NCBI GenBank assembly: GCA_958295905.1
Contig: OY282382.1
Coordinates: forward strand, 868,001-932,000
Reading direction: 5' to 3'
Source of the DNA: an uncultured Vicinamibacterales bacterium
GTDB lineage: Bacteria; Acidobacteriota; Vicinamibacteria; Vicinamibacterales; UBA8438
Length of the DNA stretch: 64,000 nt
A program made the position numbers and the translations under genes. The notes beneath the pieces are model-generated. The model had not been told where the DNA came from. It made no database searches and saw nothing but the letters and a program-made list of their open reading frames with translations. Below, one piece after another: positions 42,907-50,948 of this stretch; positions within the stretch are counted from its first letter, which is position 1; the number at the start of each line of letters is the position of its first letter.

Positions 42907-44261
42907 AACCGGACCGTGAACCGTTCGCCATCCTCGACGAGCTCCGGCTCGGTGCCGTTGTGTTCCCGCATGCCGCGTACGATCTTGCGCGGCACGCCCA
43001 TGCCCGTGTGCTCCAGGTAGCCGTAATCCCGCATCACGTCCTTCAGGAGCTCGTTGCGGGCGCTCCGGCAACCGGCGCGCATGCGATCGGGCGTGATGCC
43101 GTTGGCCAGACGGCCGGGGCTGACAACCTCCAGGCGGTCGGAGTAGACGCTGAGCTCGATGTCGGTCCCGGACAGCAGGTAGTCGCGGTGTACGATGGCG
43201 TTGACGATCGCCTCGCGCACCGCCTCTCGGGGATATTCCCAACGGTCCTCTCGGCGCACGCCGTCCTTCAGCGTGACGGTCTCGATGTTCCGCCGCACGA
43301 ACTCCACCGCCTGCTCCACGAGACCGGGCTCCAGCAGGCCGCCGCCGGCCGCTTGCAGAGGCACGATCGGCCCGCGCAACGTGCGCCGTTCCCGGGCGGC
43401 ATAGTCTTTTTCCGATCCGAAATAGGCCGCCGCATCCACCTTCGCCTGCGGCAGAAACCGACTGGGGTCGGAACCGAACAGCAGCAGTCCGGCCATGGTC
43501 ACCGGATGCGGGTCGTCCTCGTGCAGCATCTCCGTATTGACGAGAAGCGTCTCCCAGGCCGTGTCCCGGGCGTCGCGCCAGTCCCGTTCCCGGTCTTCGA
43601 CGAGGACTCGCCACCGTTCCCCGTCTTCGCCCCTGGCCCACTCCTCCGTCCGTTTGCGCCATTCGTCGGGCGGGCTCGCCGGCGGCGCTTCCTGCTCCCG
43701 GACGCGCTCGAAATAGTCCGCGAGCCGGCGGCGGTCCAGGGTCGCGATCGACGTGCCTGACACCGGCCGGAGTTCCGGACGTATGGCGCCGCGCTGCTGA
43801 AAGAGCCGGGCCAGCTCTTCCGGGCTCGCCTCGCGGTTCACGCTGCCGACGCGGACGTAGTACGTGCGATGCTGATCGTGCCAGACGTGGTGCACCGTCC
43901 ACCCGCGGTCAATCTGAACGACGGCCACGTCCCGGCCGGGCATGACGTCGGGAAAGATCTCGAAATACGGGATGATCTCGGGGCGTATCTTGTCGCGACA
44001 GGTTTGGGCAACCCACTCTTCGAGTCGCCGGTACGTGCGCCTCCCCGCGCCGTCGCCGTCATCAGGGGTCGGCGGATCGCACCTCGACAGCCCGTGAATG
44101 CTTCCGTCGTCGCCCACCCCGAGCAGAACCCGGCCGCCGTGTAGGTTGGCGAGCGCGACGAGTTCCTTTGCCAGCGCGCGGTTGTCTACGTCGTCCCTCT
44201 TGAACTCGACGCTGGAGTTTTCGCCTCTGGCGATCAGCTCGTAAAGATCGGTCTTCGTCAC
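42876..44261 (-). CDS. Schlafen AlbA_2 domain protein with GHKL-type ATPase domain
   Basis: A 461-residue protein. Residues 1-130 form the AlbA_2/Schlafen domain (ENSSVEFKRDDVDNRALAKE, LANLHGGRVLLGVGDDG), which binds or cleaves nucleic acid in related proteins. From about 250 the ATPase-like part resembles the RecG-like HATPase_c_4 group: YPREAVREAIVNAIVHRDYL, SVYSDRLEVVSPGRLANGIT, EHTGMGVPRKIVRGM. An ARGEDGERWRVLVEDRERDW insert lies between. It starts 8 bp after the TrlF-like gene and overlaps the helicase remnant, so it is the middle gene of one operon. A role in phage or plasmid defence is an inference from that context. Confidence 0.88.
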   Translation of the reverse strand: MTKTDLYELIARGENSSVEFKRDDVDNRALAKELVALANLHGGRVLLGVGDDGSIHGLSRCDPPTPDDGDGAGRRTYRRLEEWVAQTCRDKIRPEIIPYFEIFPDVMPGRDVAVVQIDRGWTVHHVWHDQHRTYYVRVGSVNREASPEELARLFQQRGAIRPELRPVSGTSIATLDRRRLADYFERVREQEAPPASPPDEWRKRTEEWARGEDGERWRVLVEDRERDWRDARDTAWETLLVNTEMLHEDDPHPVTMAGLLLFGSDPSRFLPQAKVDAAAYFGSEKDYAARERRTLRGPIVPLQAAGGGLLEPGLVEQAVEFVRRNIETVTLKDGVRREDRWEYPREAVREAIVNAIVHRDYLLSGTDIELSVYSDRLEVVSPGRLANGITPDRMRAGCRSARNELLKDVMRDYGYLEHTGMGVPRKIVRGMREHNGTEPELVEDGERFTVRLWKEARANAS

Positions 44262-44269
44262 CGTTTGCC

Positions 44270-46975
44270 TCAGAAGCCGTACTTGCGGCGTCGCCGCTCG
44301 AACGCGTCTTCTCCGCCTTCAAGCAGTTCCTCCACGAGAGCACGGACGGGATCGGCGTCGATCGACCCCATGTGCCGGCGTGAGATCGTCGCGTGTCCTT
44401 CGCCCGCTTCTCCCGACGCGCTCAGGCCCAGAATCAATTCCGCGTCGCCGAGCACCGGAATGTTGGCATTGTGGGTGGAGAACAGTAACTGACGCCGTCG
44501 CTTCCCGTCGCGCATGCGCGGCACTATCTCTTCGGTGATGAACCGGTTGTCCAGATCGTCTTCCGGCTGATCGACCACGAGCGGCGCATCGGATTCCAGC
44601 AGCGCTAGGAGAAGGACGGCGGTCGCCTTCTGCCCGGTGGACAGCCTGTCAAGCGCCTGCCAGTTCTCCGCCTCGCCCGAAGCGGCGATGTTGAGTTCGA
44701 TCTCGGTCGTGGACGGGAGGTCCAGTTCCTCGATGCGCATGAGTGTTGCGCCGGACGCCTGCGCCAACCGGTCTGCCTGAGCGCCGGAAATGTCGAAGTG
44801 AGCCTCCAGCGCCGTCGCGCCCTTGCGGCACGCTTGGGCCAATGCGCCTGGTGACAACGCATCCTTCCGCCGCAGCGCGTCGGTGGCTTCGAACAATCTG
44901 CCGCGAATATTGTCACGAAGGAGCTGGAACAACGGCTCGCGGTTTCCTCCGAATTCGATTCGTACACGGACGCGTCCCTGGAGTTGCCTCGTGACGAGCT
45001 TGCCGGCGCGGTCGAGCGCGCGAAACTCTGCGGCGTTGACGTTCTCCCATTCGGCCAGCAGGTTTCGCCGGCGTTCCTGGCGGTCCGTCTCCGCGCGTTC
45101 CAGGACCAGCCGCCTTTCGTTCAGAGGTCGCAATGCCTCGATTTGGCGTCGGAGATCGATGAACGCTTCGCCGTCCACCCCGGATTTCTGAAGATCCCGG
45201 AGCTTCTGTTCGTAGGCGGACTGTACGGAAGCGCTACGCGCCTCGAATCGTTCGCGGACCTCCTGGAGTCCCTGGTCTGCCTTGTCGAGCGCTGCTTCGA
45301 GTGTCTGCCGTACGTTCTCAAGGTCCGTGCTCAATTGATCGAGCACGCGGTCGGCGCCACCGAGGACATCCCGGCCGGGCAAGTCGTTCAAGGCTTTCGG
45401 CGATACAAAGGCCCGATCGATCGGGAGCTGCTGGCCCAGGTTTTCCAGGAGTGAACGAAACGGCTCCACGCGCTCGCGCACGGTATCGAGCACGCGCTTC
45501 TCCCGCACCAGCAAGCTGCTTTCCTTGAGATCCTCCTCGATCCCTGCTTCCTGGTACCGCTTCAGAATCTCTTCGAGTCCCGGCAGCGCAGCCAGCCGTT
45601 CTTCGATCTGGCCGAGTTCCTCGCGAGCCTGGAGCACCCCTTCGCGCGAGCGCTTCAATTCCTGGCGCAATTCGCGTTTCCGGGCGGCGAGCGACTCGTC
45701 GTGCTGCACGAACCGTTCCAGCAACCGGGTCAGCTTCTCCGGGCTTCTTGTCAACTCGGAGATCTCATGCTGCCCGTAGATTTCGACGCCGGGGAAGACG
45801 GCCGCCGCCGTGACGTTCAGCACTTCATTCGTCGCGGCGTCTCGCACGACAGGAGGGTTGGGAATGGTGCGCTCAATGCGATAGTTGCGCGCGCTGGGCC
45901 GATGGCAACGAACGACGAGTGACACTTTGGTGCCGCTTCTCAGGACGTTCTTCCGGATTCCGGCATGGCTCTCGCGGGCTTCCGCGCCTAGCGCTTCCAG
46001 ATCGAGCACGCACCGCAAGCTCTCCACCACCGTTGACTTGCCCGCCCCGCGTCCCCCCACCAGCACGTTGAGATTCGGGTTGAAGTGGATGGCGGCGCCA
46101 TCGAGAAAACCGCCTTGCCAAGCCATCTCGACGAGCTCGGAGTGTTCGTCCGGCTCGGGGTCGCTGTGCAGTCGAATCCGGGACCCGGGGTCCAGGAACG
46201 CCTGCCGCAGGCCTTCGATGCCGATCTCCGACATCTTGACCCAGCACGTCGCTGACGGTTCGGCGAGGTCGTCCGGCGAGGCGACGTCGCTGGCGTTGAC
46301 GACGGCAATGGCGAGGTCTTTTTCGGGCGCGTACTGCCGGACGTAGTCCGGGTTGCGGTTCTGGACGATTTGCCGCACGTCGTCGGGCAAGTCCTGCACG
46401 GAGCCGGGGATCTGCACGGCGCAGAGATTCCGGTCCCGCCAGGCCCTGATCCGCGGCTGCCCGGCGAGCACCTGAAACAACCCGCTGGTGTTGGTGACGT
46501 GCGCGGCGATTGCGACGCCGCCCTGATTGCGCGCGCGTTCCAGGATTACCGCGAAGGCGCTGTCGCAGGGGGCGCTCGTCCTGGTGGTGGCGCGGACGCC
46601 GAACTCGCCCAGAAAACGCCCGAGTTGCTCGGCGGATGCGCGCGGCGGATAGAGGCAGAGCACGTGAATGCCCTCGGTCGAGGTCAGCTCGAAACCCGGA
46701 AACACGTGGATGCCGCGCCGCTCGGCTTCCGTGCGGATGAACTCCACGCCGCCGGCGTGATTGTGGTCCGTCACCGCCAGCACGGTGACGCCCAGCTCCT
46801 TCGCCTTGTCGGTCAACGCCGCCGCGTAGTCCGCTTCATCGAGCGGCGACGCCGCGCCGCGGTACGTGCCGGCGTAATGGTGCGGGTTGACCTGGAAGGC
46901 GCACTTGTGGAACCGAGCGCCCGCCGGCAGACGCGACGCGGCCCCGACGGGGTCGTCCGTACTCATGCTCTTCAT
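44270..46975 (-). CDS. TrlF-family PHP-SMC-like ATPase
   Basis: A 901-residue protein with an N-terminal PHP phosphoesterase domain (HKCAFQVNPHHYAGTY, LAVTDHNHAGG, GIHVFPGFELTS, IAAHVTNTSG; the His/Asp metal set is present). A RecN/SMC-like ATPase follows: Walker A NVLVGGRGAGKST near residue 310, two long coiled-coil arms (about 430-680), a signature-like DRLSTGQKATAVLLL and Walker B PLVVDQPEDDLDN near the end. The layout matches proteins annotated as TrlF, some found in defence islands. The metal-dependent PHP domain is probably a nuclease gated by ATP and DNA loading. It is the first gene of the operon with the Schlafen-type ATPase. Two in-frame ATGs (46975, 46966) are possible starts. Confidence 0.9.
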   Translation of the reverse strand: MKSMSTDDPVGAASRLPAGARFHKCAFQVNPHHYAGTYRGAASPLDEADYAAALTDKAKELGVTVLAVTDHNHAGGVEFIRTEAERRGIHVFPGFELTSTEGIHVLCLYPPRASAEQLGRFLGEFGVRATTRTSAPCDSAFAVILERARNQGGVAIAAHVTNTSGLFQVLAGQPRIRAWRDRNLCAVQIPGSVQDLPDDVRQIVQNRNPDYVRQYAPEKDLAIAVVNASDVASPDDLAEPSATCWVKMSEIGIEGLRQAFLDPGSRIRLHSDPEPDEHSELVEMAWQGGFLDGAAIHFNPNLNVLVGGRGAGKSTVVESLRCVLDLEALGAEARESHAGIRKNVLRSGTKVSLVVRCHRPSARNYRIERTIPNPPVVRDAATNEVLNVTAAAVFPGVEIYGQHEISELTRSPEKLTRLLERFVQHDESLAARKRELRQELKRSREGVLQAREELGQIEERLAALPGLEEILKRYQEAGIEEDLKESSLLVREKRVLDTVRERVEPFRSLLENLGQQLPIDRAFVSPKALNDLPGRDVLGGADRVLDQLSTDLENVRQTLEAALDKADQGLQEVRERFEARSASVQSAYEQKLRDLQKSGVDGEAFIDLRRQIEALRPLNERRLVLERAETDRQERRRNLLAEWENVNAAEFRALDRAGKLVTRQLQGRVRVRIEFGGNREPLFQLLRDNIRGRLFEATDALRRKDALSPGALAQACRKGATALEAHFDISGAQADRLAQASGATLMRIEELDLPSTTEIELNIAASGEAENWQALDRLSTGQKATAVLLLALLESDAPLVVDQPEDDLDNRFITEEIVPRMRDGKRRRQLLFSTHNANIPVLGDAELILGLSASGEAGEGHATISRRHMGSIDADPVRALVEELLEGGEDAFERRRRKYGF

Positions 46976-47153
46976 CCCCGGTTTCGACCAGGCGCGGCGG
47001 TAGTCTCACACATGACGTTCTCCACGGCACCCGCGACGACACGTGCGGCACGGGCCGATGTCCCCCGGCCGGTAGAAGCCGCCCATGACCTCGTCCCGAT
47101 GCTCCTACTGTGGACGTGATCGTGTCGTTGGAGGGGACATGTTTCGCGGTAGG

Positions 47154-47185
47154 GCTTCTTGCAGACGGTTGCGGCTGCAAGAAGC
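47154..47185. terminator. Perfect 11-bp hairpin
   Basis: GCTTCTTGCAG (47154-47164) pairs with CTGCAAGAAGC (47175-47185) around a 10-base loop. No T-run on either side. It lies downstream of the sulfite dehydrogenase-cytochrome operon and upstream of the TrlF operon. Confidence 0.45.
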
Positions 47186-47447
47186 GTGTAATTGCACCCG
47201 TTTCCGGGGTTACTGGTGGTCGATCCCGCTCGCGGTGGCGGCGTCCGCGCCGTCCAGCCCCTTGATCAGGCGGTGGCGGCGACTGCGCGTGGCGATGTCT
47301 TCGGCCGCCGTCTGATGCAGCGGTGAGCTGATGACCTCGTCCCGGGCGGGTTTGTCCTGACGCCGGGGGGGCTTCGCAGCGTGGGTGTCGCCGCCAGTGC
47401 GCTTGGGGCGGGTCCGTCTTCGGGCGTGGTTGCCGGCGTGCTTGCCC

Positions 47448-47503
47448 CGTCCAACGGACGGTCCCCACGGAATCGGGTCGGTCTCCGTCCAACGGACGGT
47501 CCC
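47448..47503. repeat. Two copies of a 19-bp palindromic repeat
   Basis: CCGTCCAACGGACGGTCCC at 47448-47466 and 47485-47503. Each contains the palindrome CCGTCC-AAC-GGACGG. A possible protein-binding pair. Confidence 0.7.
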
Positions 47504-47630
47504 ACGAACTTCTATCGCTGGAGGTATCCTGCGGCTCCTGCTGGTGGTCTGAACCTCTCGTTTTACGGGCTTTCCGTGCGCGCCGCTCGCGTGAACCGGC
47601 TCGTGCGTCATTTCGCGAGTTGGTGATGGT

Positions 47631-48233
47631 TCAGCGTACCGCATCGCTCTCCAGGCGGTCGTCCGGATCGAACCGGTGGCGCGCCGGCATGACGACGTCG
47701 GGCAGGGTGGCCGCATTCATCACCGCTTCGTCGTCGATGATGCCGTTCTTGGCCAGGATCCAGGCGACGAGCCCGTACACCTCGTCCGGGCTCAACGTTC
47801 CCGGGGCATTACGGGGCATCGCGCGATAGATGTAGTCGTAGAGGGTCGTGGCGTACGGCCAGTAGTTTCCGACGGTCGGCGGTCGCGCCGCCGCATCGCG
47901 GCCGACGAGCGGGGCGGCGATGCCGCCTTCGCCCTCCCGGCCATGGCAGGAGCGGCAGGCGCCCCCCCAGACGCGCGCGCCCTCCGCGGCGCTGCCGCCG
48001 CCGAGCGGCAGTCCGGCGCCGTCCGGCATGACGTCGATGTCGAGGGCCGCGATCTCGTTCGCGGTCGCCGGGCGTCCCAGCCCCAGCGGGCCTGCCGCCT
48101 GGTCCGCCGGCTGCGCGGCCGCCGCCCAGGGGACGCCCGCCAGCAGGAGAGCCAGCCCGAAGCCGCGCGCCGGCGCGCCCGCTCCCGGACGCAGCGGCCG
48201 GGCGGGTCCGCGCGGGGGGGCGGTGCGGGTCAT
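47631..48233 (-). CDS. Monohaem cytochrome c, partner of sulfite dehydrogenase
   Basis: A 200-residue protein with signal peptide (cleavage near AAAAQPADQ), one haem site CRSCHGREGEGG and a distal Met ligand region in IYRAMPRNAPGTLSPDEVYG, followed by LVAWILAKNGIIDDEAV. This is typical of the SorB/SoxD-like electron acceptor of periplasmic sulfite dehydrogenases. Its start overlaps the stop of the SoxC-like gene (ATGA), so translation is coupled. It would carry electrons from sulfite oxidation to the respiratory chain. Confidence 0.9.
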   Translation of the reverse strand: MTRTAPPRGPARPLRPGAGAPARGFGLALLLAGVPWAAAAQPADQAAGPLGLGRPATANEIAALDIDVMPDGAGLPLGGGSAAEGARVWGGACRSCHGREGEGGIAAPLVGRDAAARPPTVGNYWPYATTLYDYIYRAMPRNAPGTLSPDEVYGLVAWILAKNGIIDDEAVMNAATLPDVVMPARHRFDPDDRLESDAVR

Positions 48234-49462
48234 GACTGCAGCCTTTCCGTCCCGAACAGGACCCGTCCGTCGGCGCCGATGGTCCACGAGGTGATCGGGT
48301 TCTGGTGATACCGGGTCCGGGGCCCGCGGGCGGCGACGAGCGCCTCCCAGGTCGGCTGCACGTAACCGGTCTCGTCGGTCGCGCGGCTCATGATCTCGGC
48401 CGCGCCGCCGTCCCAACGCCAGGGGGCCCGGAACCGCACGTGGGCCTTCGCCAGCACCGGCTCCTGCAGCTCCGCTTCCTGCCAGGTCGCGCCGCCGTCG
48501 GCGCTGACGTCGACCCGTGCGATCCGGCCCCGGCCGCTCCAGGCGAGCCCGCGGATCTCGTGCCAGCCCGGCTCGATCACGCGGGGCCAGGCGGGATCGG
48601 TGATGATGGAGCGCGCGTCCATGACGAAGCTGAACTGGCGCGAGCGGCTCCCGTCCCCGAGGGGATCGGTGTACTTCGACGTTTCTTCCCGGGTCATGAA
48701 CGGGCGGTCGGCGAGCTCGATGCGGCGGAGCCACTTGACGCTCGAGTTGCCTTCCCACCCCGGCAGCAGCAGCCGGGCGGGGTACCCGTTGCCGGGCATC
48801 AGGGCGTCGCCGTTCTGCGCGTAGACGATCATCGCGTCGTCGAACGCCTTCTCCATCGGGATGCTGCGGCTCATCACCGCGGCGTCCTGTCCCTCGGCGA
48901 GGAACCACGTGGCGTCGGCGTGCGCGCCGACCTCCCGGAGCACCGTCGACAGCAGGACCCCGGTCCACTCGGTCTGGCTCGTGAGCCCGCACACCATCTG
49001 CGGCAGGGTCTCCGGCCCGCCCCGCCGGAGGTTGCCCGAGCACTCGAGGAAGCAGATCCGCGACGTGGCCGGGAAACGCTTCAGATCGGCCAGCGTGAAG
49101 AAGGTCGGGCGGTCGACCAGCCCGTGGACGAGGAGCTCGTAGCGGTCCGGGTCGATCGCGGGCACCCCGCCGTGGTGCCGCTCGAAGTGCAGATCCGCGG
49201 GCGTGATGGTGCCCCGCAGATGCTGCAAGGGCGTGCGCGACGACGTCGAGCTGGGGTCGCGCCGCGGGGTCACGAACGGGGAGCGCTGCCCGACCTCGTT
49301 CGGACCGGGCCCGGGGCGCCGGGTGGTGTCGATGGCCTGCTGCGCGGCCGCCGGCACCGCCGCCGCGCCCACCGCGCCGGCCGTTCCCGCGAGCATTTCC
49401 CGGCGGGTCAGGCCGACCCGCCGCGGTCGAGAGGAGTCTACCGATCGTTCCCGGTGCGCCAT
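48230..49462 (-). CDS. soxC: SoxC/sulfite-oxidase-type molybdopterin oxidoreductase
   Basis: A 410-residue protein with a twin-arginine signal (GLTRREMLAGTAGAVGAAAV). The molybdopterin-binding domain shows HHGGVPAIDPDRYELLVHGL, the Mo-ligating Cys in RICFLECSGNLRRGG, and YPARLLLPGWEGNSSVKWLR. The C-terminal Mo-co dimerisation domain includes RIARVDVSADGGATWQEAEL. It should oxidise sulfite to sulfate in the periplasm with molybdopterin cofactor, passing electrons to the cytochrome c encoded next. The molybdate uptake genes at 29.8-32 kb would support it. Confidence 0.92.
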   Translation of the reverse strand: MAHRERSVDSSRPRRVGLTRREMLAGTAGAVGAAAVPAAAQQAIDTTRRPGPGPNEVGQRSPFVTPRRDPSSTSSRTPLQHLRGTITPADLHFERHHGGVPAIDPDRYELLVHGLVDRPTFFTLADLKRFPATSRICFLECSGNLRRGGPETLPQMVCGLTSQTEWTGVLLSTVLREVGAHADATWFLAEGQDAAVMSRSIPMEKAFDDAMIVYAQNGDALMPGNGYPARLLLPGWEGNSSVKWLRRIELADRPFMTREETSKYTDPLGDGSRSRQFSFVMDARSIITDPAWPRVIEPGWHEIRGLAWSGRGRIARVDVSADGGATWQEAELQEPVLAKAHVRFRAPWRWDGGAAEIMSRATDETGYVQPTWEALVAARGPRTRYHQNPITSWTIGADGRVLFGTERLQS

Positions 49463-49903
49463 GGCTCAGCTACCCCCTTTGTCCGCCGTCGATTCGAAGC
49501 GGGCCTCCGGCGAACCGGTCACAAGCCCGGCACCGTCTTCCGATATTATGACGCACTCCGACGGCAACCGGCCGGGTGGCGCGGGGAAGCTTGGAAGCCC
49601 GTGGCGATGCCGCGGGCTCCCAGGCCGGCGAACGCCGCTTGCGGCCGGCTCCGATTGCCGCCCGGACAAAGTGCGGGAGCCCTGCGGCGCAGGCTCCCGG
49701 CCAAGAGTCTGCGCCGTAGAACTTCGCGGATTCCTGGAGAGTTGGTTGGGCGGCAATCGGAGCCGCAAGCGACGATTTCCGGGCTGGGAGTCTGCGCCCC
49801 AGAACGGTTTGGGTCCGATCCGGCACAATATGCAGCGGTCAATCGCCGGCGCTTGCGCAACATAGGGTGGTCATAATTTCCTGCGGCGCAGACTTCTAGA
49901 CGG
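49463..49903. other. Repeat-rich upstream region of soxC
   Basis: 441 bp that should contain the soxC promoter. Repeats present are a GGCTCCGATTGCCGCCC segment (about 49655) and its inverted partner (about 49735-49790), a single GAGTCTGCGCCGTAGAAC end near 49705, and the family C element at 49790-49893. Confidence 0.5.
49790..49893. repeat. MITE-like element, family C, copy 2
   Basis: Ends GTCTGCGCC and the complementary GGCGCAGAC. Shares terminal blocks with 5544-5643 while the middle differs. 104 bp long. Confidence 0.6.
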
Positions 49904-50040
49904 CTAGTGCATCGCCACGACTAAAAACAGGGTCGCCGGGGCACTCACCTAGAACCGCAAGAGTCCTATACAGAAGAAAATACGTCATTCGGCCCAAGTC
50001 CGTCTGTCAGAAACTTATGACGTGACGGACCACTGGCTAG
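49904..50040 (-). repeat. Dispersed intergenic repeat, family B, copy 3
   Basis: Bounded on both sides by CTAG (49904-49907 and 50037-50040). On the minus strand it reads CCAGTGGTCCGTCACGTC, then TTTCTGACAGACGGACTTGG, and ends CGTGGCGATGCA. It matches 26572-26710 over its length. Its right CTAG contains the stop codon of the SelW-like gene. Confidence 0.75.
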
Positions 50041-50273
50041 GCGGATGGGACCGAGAGCGAGCGCAACGCCCCGATGACCTCCTCGGGCTCGGGAAACCGC
50101 TGCTCCTTCTGCTTCGAGAAGATCAGCTCACCGTCGGCCACCACGTCGAACTGTCCGCGGCCACCGGCCGTCACGTCGGCTTCGACACCGATCGCGTCCT
50201 TGATTGCGGCCGCCAGACTGGCGGCTCTGGGCAGGTAGTTTCAAACCTTGCAGTAACTGATTGACAGCTTCAT
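50037..50273 (-). CDS. Rdx/SelW-like selenoprotein (Sec11, CxxU, read through UGA)
   Basis: Read with UGA (minus strand, 50243-50241) as selenocysteine this is a 78-residue Rdx-family protein: MKLSISYCKV-Sec-NYLPRA, then ASLAAAIKDAIGVEADVTAG, GRGQFDVVADGELIFSKQKE and RFPEPEEVIGAL. All are signatures of the SelW/Rdx thioredoxin-like fold, in which the redox motif is CxxC or CxxU. The UGA sits exactly at the fourth position of that motif. SelW-like proteins are small cytoplasmic redox proteins of uncertain substrate. A hairpin 22 bases after the UGA fits a bacterial SECIS. The UGA so near the start makes the gene invisible to standard ORF calling. The TAG stop lies inside the CTAG end of a family B repeat. 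There is no obvious strong ribosome binding site. Confidence 0.88.
50209..50225 (-). promoter_or_regulatory. Bacterial SECIS candidate for the SelW-like gene
   Basis: On the minus strand GCCGCCA, loop GTC, TGGCGGC: a perfect 7-bp stem with a 3-base loop whose first base is G, the loop starting 23 bases after the last base of the UGA. Fits the known spacing and loop rule for bacterial SECIS elements. Confidence 0.68.
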
Positions 50274-50948
50274 GATGTCCGATCGTACTGCAACGACTTC
50301 ATTCGCGCAACGCCCGTCGTGGGGTGCACCAAGACCATCCCACGCTCCGCCACTGCCGTGCGCAGGCAGCATCGCGGCGGGTCTTGGGGCTCCGGACGTG
50401 CGGCATCGTGGGTCTCACGCGGTGCCGGCCGGTCGGCAAGACGGTGTCGACCCGTCGAATCGGGGGGGCCGTCACGCGCCGTCAGCGTGGGATGCCCCTG
50501 TGGCGTGCACGTCAAGAAAGTGAGGCACCGCCGCGGGCACCGGTCCCCCGATGAATCCCAGGCGCAAAGCCCCAAGAAAGCCCGTTCGGGAGGGCCTCGG
50601 TGCCGAGAACGGTACGGAAATCGCCAACCTGACGGCGCCGGGGGCAGTCATTTCACGAATTTGACGTGCACCCCCCGTCGTGCGATTCCTTGACACGGAC
50701 CGTCGTCGTCGAGCGCCTCCTGAATCCGGGCGGCGACCGGCGTCCCACGGTACGTCGAATGCTAAGCGAAAACGTTCCGCGCTTCCACGGTTTCCGTGCG
50801 TCTGCGGGTGGCGTTGCATCGCCTGTCGCGCCGTGTCGGACGGTTACGCGCCCCAGCGGCTGACGGGGTGACGCGGGCACGATTCGGCGCCGCTTCGTAG
50901 ACGTCGTCATCGTCGAGCGTCACCGTCGTTCGCATCGTGGTATCAGGG
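50274..50948. other. Intergenic region upstream of the SelW-like gene, 675 bp
   Basis: Contains the family A element at 50337-50493 and a GACGTGCACCCCCC segment near 50650-50675 related to the repeated GGTGCACGTCA motif at 14929 and 24620. The remainder, 50680-50948, has no recognised gene. Confidence 0.45.
50337..50493 (+). repeat. MITE-like element, family A, copy 2
   Basis: 157 bp with inverted ends ATCCCACGCT and AGCGTGGGAT. About 85-90% identical by eye to 52574-52732 and to the complement of 9972-10133. The flanking GACC on the left and GCCCCTG on the right are shared with copy 3, so the mobile or conserved unit may be slightly longer. Confidence 0.8.

Larger units (their letters stand above)
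46976..47630. other. Intergenic region, 655 bp, with hairpins
   Basis: Between the 3' end of the cytochrome gene and the start of the TrlF gene, all on the minus strand. Holds an 11-bp hairpin (47154-47185), a fragment of the GGGGACATGTTTCGCGG repeat (47133-47149), and two palindromic repeats (47448-47503). A basic minus-frame stretch (about 47210-47450, HARRRTRPKRTGGDTHAAKP) is too weak to call. Confidence 0.45.

Noticed and set aside
47210-47450. Small basic histone-like protein on the minus strand
   Set aside because: No start codon with ribosome site, low complexity, and no recognisable family motif.
50653-50910. 85-codon minus-strand frame before the SMP-30 gene
   Set aside because: Arginine-rich with no motif, overlaps another open frame of equal length, and includes repeated intergenic sequence.
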